Assembly (NCBI GenBank): GCA_028681335.1
Contig: JAQUIT010000027.1
Span: forward strand, 1 to 37,178
Direction: 5' to 3'
DNA from: Desulfuromonadaceae bacterium
Lineage (GTDB): Bacteria > Desulfobacterota > Desulfuromonadia > Geobacterales > Pseudopelobacteraceae
Length of the DNA: 37,178 nucleotides
Shown here one piece after another: positions 16,532-23,627 of the stretch; the stretch's first letter is position 1, and each line of letters begins with the position of its first letter. Below the pieces are notes generated by a model, which was given only the letters and a program-made list of their open reading frames with translations, did no database searches and was not told the DNA's origin. The position numbers and the translations under genes are program-made.

Positions 16532-17323
16532 TTAGAATTTAAGGACAATGCCGTATAGAAAGCTGTCGTCATCTTCCGCTTTGTTAAGTCCCAGCTTGAC
16601 CCCGGCGTTGACAGCCATAAATTCATTGATTTCATAACGCACGCCGGTTAAGGCATAAATAGGCCGGTCGCTTGAAATCCTGTCAGGGTTAGTTCTTGCG
16701 CCAATGTCGGCGACGACAAAAAATCCGTTGCCAATGCCGGCTTCTCCGGCAATAGATGCAGACCAGAGATTGCTGCGAGTCTCAGCAGTTACTTCCTCAC
16801 TGCGATAGTTGTGATGCTCATAGCCGAGATTGGAGTGCAGAGCATATTTCCCCTCCGCAAACTCTCTGGTCGCAATCAAGGTGCCACCAAACTGCCAACG
16901 CCCCTCGGATAGCCCATTGCTGTCTCTGCCGGTAGGTAGAATGACTGACGGTTTGGCGGCAAAGCTTACCCCAGAGAATTCGGCGAATCTATACTTCAGC
17001 TCAACGGTCATATCGCCGAAACCCTCCGCCGTGCCAGCCAAGTCGCCATCTTCCTTGACCCGTTCGCTGATTATGTACGGGATGGCCAAAGATGCACCAA
17101 GATCTTTGCCTATGCCGGTGGTAAGTTTCAACTCGGCATCAGCGCTGCTGTTTGTGGTGGAGATCCCGGCGATAGTTTCCCTGTCATGGGTGAATGAACC
17201 GTTCAGTTCAACTTCCACCTTGCCCACCTCTACCGTTCCCGTATCATCGGTGTTAAGTGGTGGCCCCGCGAATGACTCTGTTGCCGTTAACAACATAAGT
17301 AGCATTACTGCAATTCGTTTCAT
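16532..17323 (-). CDS. Predicted outer-membrane beta-barrel protein, first gene of the cobalt operon
   Basis: This 263-residue protein has a Sec signal peptide (MKRIAVMLLMLLTATESFAG, cleavage after about residue 19). The mature part has alternating polar/hydrophobic strands throughout and ends in a terminal Phe (GIVLKF), the usual signal for outer-membrane barrel assembly. It resembles the phenol MetA-degradation type transporter family (PF13557): PPLNTDDTGTVEVGKVEVELN and FGDMTVELKYRF. It is not a TonB-dependent receptor; no plug or TonB box is seen. It sits directly behind cobalamin riboswitch 1 with GGGAGG in front of the ATG, and 38 bp before cbiM. Hence it is probably co-regulated with cobalt uptake and may pass cobalt or a cobalt chelate across the outer membrane (inference). 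Confidence 0.82.
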   Translation of the reverse strand: MKRIAVMLLMLLTATESFAGPPLNTDDTGTVEVGKVEVELNGSFTHDRETIAGISTTNSSADAELKLTTGIGKDLGASLAIPYIISERVKEDGDLAGTAEGFGDMTVELKYRFAEFSGVSFAAKPSVILPTGRDSNGLSEGRWQFGGTLIATREFAEGKYALHSNLGYEHHNYRSEEVTAETRSNLWSASIAGEAGIGNGFFVVADIGARTNPDRISSDRPIYALTGVRYEINEFMAVNAGVKLGLNKAEDDDSFLYGIVLKF

Positions 17324-17346
17324 TTACTCGTTCCTCCCTCGAAGTT

Positions 17347-17505
17347 AATGGTCTGAATAGGTTTTCCGGCTCAGGGCAGCCTACTTGTCCGCCTTCCCAT
17401 CATGGTGTTATCCATCACAGTGGCTTGTTGTGGACGTTCGTTCCCTTTACGGCTGCGGGGCAGCGGGAGAATCTCACTCCACTTCCCTGTTTCCGACCTC
17501 GTGTT
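17347..17505 (-). ncRNA. Cobalamin riboswitch 1 (proximal)
   Basis: Read on the minus strand, this leader has the cobalamin aptamer landmarks in order: ACAGGGAAGTGGAGTGAGA, the CCGCTGCCCCGCAGCCGTAA core, CCACTGTG, TGGGAAGGC, and the B12-box-like GAGCCGGAAAACCT. It ends ~25 bases before the Shine-Dalgarno of the beta-barrel gene and no terminator lies between them. Translational control of the outer-membrane/cbiMNQO operon is therefore the simplest reading. Exact boundaries are approximate. Confidence 0.9.
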
Positions 17506-17551
17506 CTGTCTGTGTATAATACGGTCTGCTTATGTGCCGATACATCCTCAC
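17474..17551 (-). CDS. Possible leader peptide between the two riboswitches
   Basis: A 25-codon frame starts with GTG at 17551 (or ATG at 17545), seven bases after a GGAG (17562-17559). It stops at TGA inside the 5' part of riboswitch 1. It encodes a polar, basic and aromatic-rich peptide starting VRMYRHISRPYY. No homology is recognised. Short frames with a ribosome site arise by chance, so this is speculative. If translated, ribosomes would run into the aptamer. Confidence 0.25.
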   Translation of the reverse strand: MRMYRHISRPYYTQTEHEVGNREVE

Positions 17552-17631
17552 GTGGCCTCTCCTTTTTATGGGATAGCGGTTAGCGGCAACCAGCTAGCCA
17601 GGGCCGTGTCATGAGCTGATAAAGTTGGCAA

Positions 17632-17671
17632 TAAAAAAGTCCGCAACTGCAATAGCAGTATACGGACTTTT
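17632..17671 (-). terminator. Riboswitch-associated intrinsic terminator
   Basis: On the minus strand CGAAAAGTCCG...GCGGACTTTTTTAT forms a 9-bp outer stem (17671-17663 with 17643-17635). An inner ACTGC/GCAGT helix caps it and a run of six T follows. It lies ~65 bases after riboswitch 2 and upstream of riboswitch 1. A GACTTT segment at 17684-17679 can pair with the AAAGTC of the terminator's first arm (17670-17665), giving a competing antiterminator hairpin. Confidence 0.88.
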
Positions 17672-17737
17672 CGTATTCAAAGTCTGATAATGACGTCACT
17701 CTCCCTTTACCAGGGGGAACAGTTGAGTGTAGAGATC

Positions 17738-17898
17738 ATGGCAGGTCTTCTGGCTCGCAATTCATCCTCCGGGCGTCTTCCCGGTTTTCAAACCAGTGAC
17801 ATAATGCCCTTTGTCCTTGCTTACAGCGGCGGGTCCGCGGGGGAGTAGCTCCGATAAAGCGTCACCCCTCTTCCCTATCAAGCCCGTGAGGGCACCTT
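17738..17898 (-). ncRNA. Cobalamin riboswitch 2 (distal)
   Basis: The minus strand shows a near-textbook cobalamin aptamer: GGTGCC, TAGGGAAGAGGGGTGACGC, CCCCCGCGGACCCGCCGCTGTAA, TCACTGG, ACCGGGAAGACG and the B12 box CGAGCCAGAAGACCTGCC (17757-17740). An intrinsic terminator follows, so it probably acts by cobalamin-dependent attenuation. The next downstream gene is the beta-barrel/cbiMNQO operon, with riboswitch 1 in between. It lies 105 bp after the NikMN-type gene on the same strand. Confidence 0.95.
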
Positions 17899-17932
17899 GA
17901 TCTGTTATTCAGTTGTCATAAAACGTGCAGTG

Positions 17933-17961
17933 TGGATACCACGCCCCCTGCCTCCTGTCAA
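17933..17961 (-). promoter_or_regulatory. Predicted promoter of the tandem riboswitch leader
   Basis: The minus strand has a perfect TTGACA (17961-17956), a 17-bp spacer and TATCCA (17938-17933). The predicted start near 17926 is ~28 bases upstream of riboswitch 2, so the long leader would hold both aptamers. The -10 box is only moderate. No good terminator separates it from the NikMN-type gene, so read-through from there is also possible. Confidence 0.5.
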
Positions 17962-18002
17962 GGGTGATTGCTGTTGTAAATTAACATCCTACCGGTCTGT
18001 AG

Positions 18003-19079
18003 TCATCTATTTAATATCATCCGCTTTCGCTGCTTCAACATGAAGCCGATTAAAAACAGTAGACCCAGCGTTAGTGCCCCTCCCGCTACTCCCGAAACGC
18101 TGGTGCCGAATCTGCTGACTATCTGCTTGCGCTCTGTAAGCTGGGCCTGGTTGGTTGATGGAACCACCGCCTTTTCAGCCGGCTTGAGCCCGGCCGGTTT
18201 TCTGAACGAGTAATCGGGTAGAAAAGAGAGCTGCTGTTGCAGAGCGGCTAGAGAGCTGTGGATGCCCTGCCTGGTGACATGCGGCTCTTCTTGGCCGCTC
18301 ACTTTGGCGATCGACCATTCCAAGCCATCCGGCAGGTCAGAGGCAAACCAGGAAACAACGCCGCCTATGAGCAATGTTACTGTCATGAAGCCTAATATTG
18401 TGTTGCGCAGCGGTGAATGGTCGCGTGATGGAGATTGTAATGAGTTCGATAGTATGTCCGGTTTGGCTTTGTACACAAAAGAGATCACGGAAGCTGTCAC
18501 AATGCCCTCGATTGCGCCGATAGCCAGATGAATCGGCTGCATGATAAGGAGAAAGGCTGAAAAAGGTAGTGATGAGATGCCAGATAAAACCGTTTCCAGG
18601 ACGACTGCAAAGGAGCCCATCTGCAGAGCGATTATTGCTGCCGATAATGATGCCGCCGACATTCTGGCCCCTGAATGAGCATCGCCGGCAATCTTTGTAT
18701 AGACAAAAGGGTAGGCGACGAAAGCAGGGAAAAATCCAAGATTGAAAATGTTGCAGCCAAGTGCCAACAACCCGCCATCGGCAAAAAAGAATGCCTGAAC
18801 AACCAGTACGGAGGCGATAGTCAGGAAGGCGGCATACGGCCCGAGCAGGATTGCCAGTATCAGTCCGCCTCCAAGGTGTCCGCTGGAACCGGTGACCGGA
18901 ATGGTGAAGTTGATCATCTGTGCCGTAAAAATAAATGCACCAAGAACCCCCATCAGCGGAATCTTGTGGTCATCCATTTCTGTACGAACTTTTTTCGAGC
19001 AGTAGGCAATGGTCGCGGCTGAAACGGCCCACATTGTTCCGCCAACGGCAGGTGACAGTAGAGCGTCTGCCATATGCAT
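18003..19079 (-). CDS. NikM/CbiM-type metal permease fused to a PDGLE (NikN) domain
   Basis: This is an integral membrane S-component of a nickel or cobalt ECF transporter, 358 residues. It starts MHMADALLSPAVGGTMW, the metal-binding N-terminus, and has GSSGHLGGGLILAILLGPYAAF with H68. After ~7 helices a linker leads to a C-terminal part with a transmembrane helix at ~228-246, the literal PDGLE motif (250-254) and a final helix (~330-350). This NikMN-like fusion is usually followed by T and A components; none is adjacent except cbiQ-cbiO beyond the two riboswitches. The SSGHLGGG motif and fused PDGLE domain suggest nickel, but cobalt cannot be excluded. GGAGG precedes the ATG. Confidence 0.88.
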   Translation of the reverse strand: MHMADALLSPAVGGTMWAVSAATIAYCSKKVRTEMDDHKIPLMGVLGAFIFTAQMINFTIPVTGSSGHLGGGLILAILLGPYAAFLTIASVLVVQAFFFADGGLLALGCNIFNLGFFPAFVAYPFVYTKIAGDAHSGARMSAASLSAAIIALQMGSFAVVLETVLSGISSLPFSAFLLIMQPIHLAIGAIEGIVTASVISFVYKAKPDILSNSLQSPSRDHSPLRNTILGFMTVTLLIGGVVSWFASDLPDGLEWSIAKVSGQEEPHVTRQGIHSSLAALQQQLSFLPDYSFRKPAGLKPAEKAVVPSTNQAQLTERKQIVSRFGTSVSGVAGGALTLGLLFLIGFMLKQRKRMILNR

Positions 19080-19117
19080 GGGGTGTCCTCCGTGCTGTCG
19101 TGCTTAAATCTTTAATT

Positions 19118-19185
19118 AGTAACACGATTCAAATACATGACCGTAGTTTGTGTGTCAAGCACTAAAAATGTAGATTCGTGTTACT
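19118..19185 (-). promoter_or_regulatory. Promoter of the NikMN-type gene flanked by a long inverted repeat
   Basis: Minus-strand TTGACA (19158-19153), a 17-bp spacer and TATTTG (19135-19130) form a promoter with a ~44-nt leader. It is bracketed by a perfect 10-bp inverted repeat, AGTAACACGA (19118-19127) and TCGTGTTACT (19176-19185), extendable to 12 of 13. One arm covers the predicted start point and the other lies just upstream of the -35. A degenerate third copy (TCGTGCTTA) is at 19098. The arms contain GTAACAC/GTGTTAC, resembling half-sites I recall for deltaproteobacterial NikR, but in inside-out order. Confidence 0.55.
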
Positions 19186-19204
19186 GTTGTGGTCCCATTG
19201 ATAC

Positions 19205-19227
19205 AAAAAAACCCGGCAGAAGCCGGG
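19205..19227 (-). terminator. Intrinsic terminator of gdhA
   Basis: Minus-strand CCCGGC-TTCT-GCCGGG followed by seven T, ~28 bp after the gdhA stop. Confidence 0.9.
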
Positions 19228-19255
19228 CTCTTTGTGTTGCTATTGACGTTGTCTG

Positions 19256-20951
<1,696 letters not shown>

Positions 20952-21680
20952 TTAGTTGTTGTGAGTGGCGTTGATGTGTGTTGCCATCTCCCGCTCCAGC
21001 AGGCAGCCGGTGCGCAGGTCGGTGTCTTCAGAGGCATTGACAAGCCGCTTCGTTGCGGAAAGAGCGGTCAGGGGGTGGCTGGCTATCCGCTCGGCAAAAC
21101 AAGAGACCCCGCCCCAGAATTCGTCTTCACGATAAAGCCTGTCAATCAACCCCATGTGTAGTGCTTCTCCTGCGCTGAATATGTCTGAGGTCATGAAGAT
21201 TTCACGGGCATGGTTCTTGCCGACGATGTGGGGAAGTTTGTGTGTCCCGCAGAATCCGGTGATGATGCCGAGTTTTGCTCCTGAGTGGCCGATGCGCAGG
21301 TTTTCAGAGGCGATGCGCATGTCGCATGACATGGCCAGATCACATCCCCCACCCATGGTAATGCCGTTCAGGGCGGCGATCACCGGTTTGGGGCAGGACT
21401 CAATCTGGTCGAACAGCGATTGTCCCAGTTCTGCAAAGTGGAAAGCGTCATTGGGAGAAAAATGTACCATCTGACCGATATCGGCCCCGACGGCAAAAGA
21501 TTCTCCCGGATAACCGCTGAGAACGACTGAGCTCGTCTCCACATCCGCCGCGAGCTGGGCAAAAGCAAGCTTCAGTTCTCTGATGGTGGTGATGGAGAGC
21601 TTGTTGAAGCGGGAACCGGCGTCGAGCAGAATATACCCGACCCGGTTCCTGGTTTCTATGTGCAGCTTTTTGTATGGCAT
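20952..21680 (-). CDS. Enoyl-CoA hydratase/isomerase (crotonase) family protein, atypical active site
   Basis: This 242-residue crotonase-fold protein acts on an unidentified acyl-CoA. The oxyanion-hole segments are present (SFAVGADIGQM near 61-71, and NGITMGGGCDLAMSCD at 105-120). Relative to rat enoyl-CoA hydratase the two catalytic glutamates are changed: the E144 position is D114 and the E164 position is G134. Simple hydratase activity is therefore doubtful; decarboxylase, isomerase, thioesterase or a non-catalytic role are alternatives. It shares one base with the B12-binding subunit gene upstream, so the two are coupled. A role with a methylmalonyl-CoA-type mutase is inferred from this arrangement. 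Confidence 0.85.
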   Translation of the reverse strand: MPYKKLHIETRNRVGYILLDAGSRFNKLSITTIRELKLAFAQLAADVETSSVVLSGYPGESFAVGADIGQMVHFSPNDAFHFAELGQSLFDQIESCPKPVIAALNGITMGGGCDLAMSCDMRIASENLRIGHSGAKLGIITGFCGTHKLPHIVGKNHAREIFMTSDIFSAGEALHMGLIDRLYREDEFWGGVSCFAERIASHPLTALSATKRLVNASEDTDLRTGCLLEREMATHINATHNN

Positions 21681-22084
21681 CAGGCCCGCGGGTGGACGTT
21701 GCTTTTTACCCAGGCAACGATATCTTCAGTTGAAGTGCCGGGGGTGAATACCTCGCAAATGCCGGCTGCTTTAAGGCCTGGAATGTCATCTTCGGGGATG
21801 ACGCCACCGCCGAACACCATAATGTCACTGGCGCCTTTCTCCGCGAACAGCTGCATAACTTTCGGAAGCAGTGTGTTGTGGGCGCCGGACAGGATCGACA
21901 GGCCAACGCAGTCTACGTCCTCCTGAATTGCGGCTGCTACAATTTGCTCGGGGGTTTGGTGCAGACCGGTGTAGATGACCTCAAAACCGGCGTCGCGAAA
22001 AGCCCTGGCAATTATTTTAGCACCTCTGTCATGACCATCCAATCCAGGTTTTCCGACAAGTACGCGCAACGTTCTTTCAGCCAT
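21680..22084 (-). CDS. B12-binding small subunit of a methylmalonyl-CoA mutase-type enzyme
   Basis: This 134-residue protein corresponds to only the C-terminal cobalamin-binding domain of acyl-CoA mutases. It has the base-off/His-on signature DxHxxG (D16, H18, G21 in [14 protein letters not shown]), [12 protein letters not shown] and the [14 protein letters not shown] and [10 protein letters not shown] loops. The sequence resembles the methylmalonyl-CoA mutase C-terminus rather than glutamate mutase S. The start was set at ATG 22084 ([13 protein letters not shown]) with GGGGG upstream, not the TTG five codons earlier. No catalytic large subunit is in the window. The partner could be a split methylmalonyl-, isobutyryl- or hydroxyisobutyryl-type mutase encoded elsewhere. 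Confidence 0.9.
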   Translation of the reverse strand: MAERTLRVLVGKPGLDGHDRGAKIIARAFRDAGFEVIYTGLHQTPEQIVAAAIQEDVDCVGLSILSGAHNTLLPKVMQLFAEKGASDIMVFGGGVIPEDDIPGLKAAGICEVFTPGTSTEDIVAWVKSNVHPRA

Positions 22085-22161
22085 TGTAATTACCCCCAAT
22101 TGTATAGTGGTTAAACTGTTTCAAGTACTGTTGACAAACAAGAAGCTTTCAGAGTTTCGTT

Positions 22162-22689
22162 CTACATCTCGATACCGGTTCTGGCCGGTACACCTGCTTT
22201 GTAGTAGTGTTTTATCTCCCTCATCTCAGTGACGAGGTCGGCCGCTTCGATCACCCGTTCGTGGGCGTTGCGGCCGGTCAGTACCAGTTCCGTCTTCACC
22301 GGTCTGCAGCTGATCAGTTCAAGTACCTGTTCAACTTCGATCAGGCCGAAGCCGACGGCGCCGTTGATCTCGTCACAGATAAAGAGGTCAAAGTCACCGG
22401 ATGTCAGTAGTTCCCGGGCCCGAACAAAGGCTTCCTGTGCGGCCTGTCGGTCTGCGGTGATGTCTTTGGTGTTGACCCATCCCGGTCTCCCGGTTTGGAT
22501 AATTGTTAGCAGAGGCGCCAGTTTTTCGGCGGCCAGGTGCTCGCCATAGCGGCCGCCACCCTTGATGAACTGGAATACGCAGACCTTGAAGCCCCGTCCG
22601 ACCGCACGTAGCGCAAGCCCCAGTGCGGCTGTCGTTTTGCCCTTGCCGTTGCCGGTATAAACCTGAACACATCCCTGTCCCAAAGGCAT
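22162..22689 (-). CDS. cobO: Cob(I)yrinic acid a,c-diamide adenosyltransferase (CobO/BtuR type)
   Basis: This enzyme transfers the adenosyl group of ATP to cob(I)alamin or cobyrinic acid diamide, making the coenzyme form of B12. The 175-residue protein has the P-loop VYTGNGKGKTTAALGLALRAVGRG near residue 10, FQFIKGGGRYGE, the Walker B-like FDLFICDEINGAVGFGL and the C-terminal VTEMREIKHYYKAGVPARTGIE, all characteristic of CobA/CobO/BtuR. It starts two bases after the upstream crotonase stop and lies ~78 bp before the B12-binding subunit gene. This suggests dedicated supply of adenosylcobalamin to that subunit. Confidence 0.95.
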   Translation of the reverse strand: MPLGQGCVQVYTGNGKGKTTAALGLALRAVGRGFKVCVFQFIKGGGRYGEHLAAEKLAPLLTIIQTGRPGWVNTKDITADRQAAQEAFVRARELLTSGDFDLFICDEINGAVGFGLIEVEQVLELISCRPVKTELVLTGRNAHERVIEAADLVTEMREIKHYYKAGVPARTGIEM

Positions 22690-22691
22690 TG

Positions 22692-23459
22692 TTACTCTCC
22701 TTTGAACTGCGCTGCGCGTTTGTCCAGAAAAGCCTGCATCCCTTCGCGCTGATCGAAACTCGAGAAGCAGAGGGCGAATGCATCTCTCTCCAGCATGCAG
22801 GCAGCCTGCATGTCGATATCATAACCGGTGTTCACGACCTCGCCCCCGATTCGGATTGCATGTGGGCTGCGTGTGCATATATGTGTAAGCAGTTCTTCTG
22901 TCTGCGTCAGTGCATGGCCCTGGTCGTAAAGACGGTTTATCAATCTAATGCGGTGGGCTTCACCGGCATCGATAATGTCGCCGCTGTAGAGCAGTTCTTT
23001 TGTTTTTGATTTGCCTATCAGACGTGCAAGTCTCTGGCTGCCGCCACAGAAGGGGATGAGCCCGGCGGCAATGCCCGGAAACCCAAAGCTGGCTGATCGT
23101 GATGCCACAATAAAATCACAGGCCAGCGCAACTTCCAGCCCTAACCCGGTGCATTCGCCTTCGATTACGGCGATGCATGGCTTGCCGCTTTTCTCGAGAC
23201 GGAACATTACCTGTTGGCCGAGATCAGAGAGAGTTGCGGCGTCATGGCCCGACATACTCATGTCAGTATGGCATTGACAGAATCCACAGCCAGAATCTGT
23301 CAAAAGCAGTCCCTTTATTTCGTGTTTACCTGAGATAAAGGATATCTGGCGTTGCAGTGCTTCCAGAAGTTCTCCTGGAGAAGCTGACTTGTTGCCGGGG
23401 ATGGTGAGGACGGCTATGCCGTCTGTCTTCGTCTGGATCGTGCAAAGTTTCTCTGGCAA
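22692..23459 (-). CDS. Divergent crotonase-family protein
   Basis: This 255-residue crotonase-fold protein is the first gene of the operon. The oxyanion segment around residues 100-116 (EGECTGLGLEVALACDF) keeps a glutamate at the E144 position (E109), but the E164 position is G129 (FGFPG). The first oxyanion loop, normally AGADI-like, reads FCQCHTDM with unusual cysteines. The C-terminal EGMQAFLDKRAAQFKGE is the common ending of enoyl-CoA hydratases. Translation probably starts at TTG 23459, with AGGA seven bases upstream and a normal crotonase N-terminus length. The reaction is unknown. It is distinct from the second crotonase of this operon. Confidence 0.82.
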   Translation of the reverse strand: MPEKLCTIQTKTDGIAVLTIPGNKSASPGELLEALQRQISFISGKHEIKGLLLTDSGCGFCQCHTDMSMSGHDAATLSDLGQQVMFRLEKSGKPCIAVIEGECTGLGLEVALACDFIVASRSASFGFPGIAAGLIPFCGGSQRLARLIGKSKTKELLYSGDIIDAGEAHRIRLINRLYDQGHALTQTEELLTHICTRSPHAIRIGGEVVNTGYDIDMQAACMLERDAFALCFSSFDQREGMQAFLDKRAAQFKGE

Positions 23460-23499
23460 CGGCTGTTCCTGTTCGCGTACAAAGAATAAAAAGCGTGCA

Positions 23500-23529
23500 A
23501 CTATAGCAATTCAAATCGTATACGGTCAA
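23500..23529 (-). promoter_or_regulatory. Predicted promoter of the crotonase/cobO operon
   Basis: Minus-strand TTGACC (23529-23524), 18-bp spacer, TATAGT (23505-23500). It lies back-to-back with the promoter of the large glutamate dehydrogenase. Confidence 0.55.
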
Positions 23530-23565
23530 GAAAAGCTTTAGTCAATTTGCTCGACTTGTAAAAAC

Positions 23566-23593
23566 TTGCCGAATACAATTATGGCGCTATACT
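23566..23593 (+). promoter_or_regulatory. Predicted promoter of the NAD glutamate dehydrogenase gene
   Basis: TTGCCG (23566-23571), 16-bp spacer, TATACT (23588-23593). A start near 23600 gives a ~28-nt leader carrying GGGAG. Confidence 0.5.
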
Positions 23594-23627
23594 GCGGCAT
23601 CAAAACTTTGCTCCCGGGAGAACAGAT

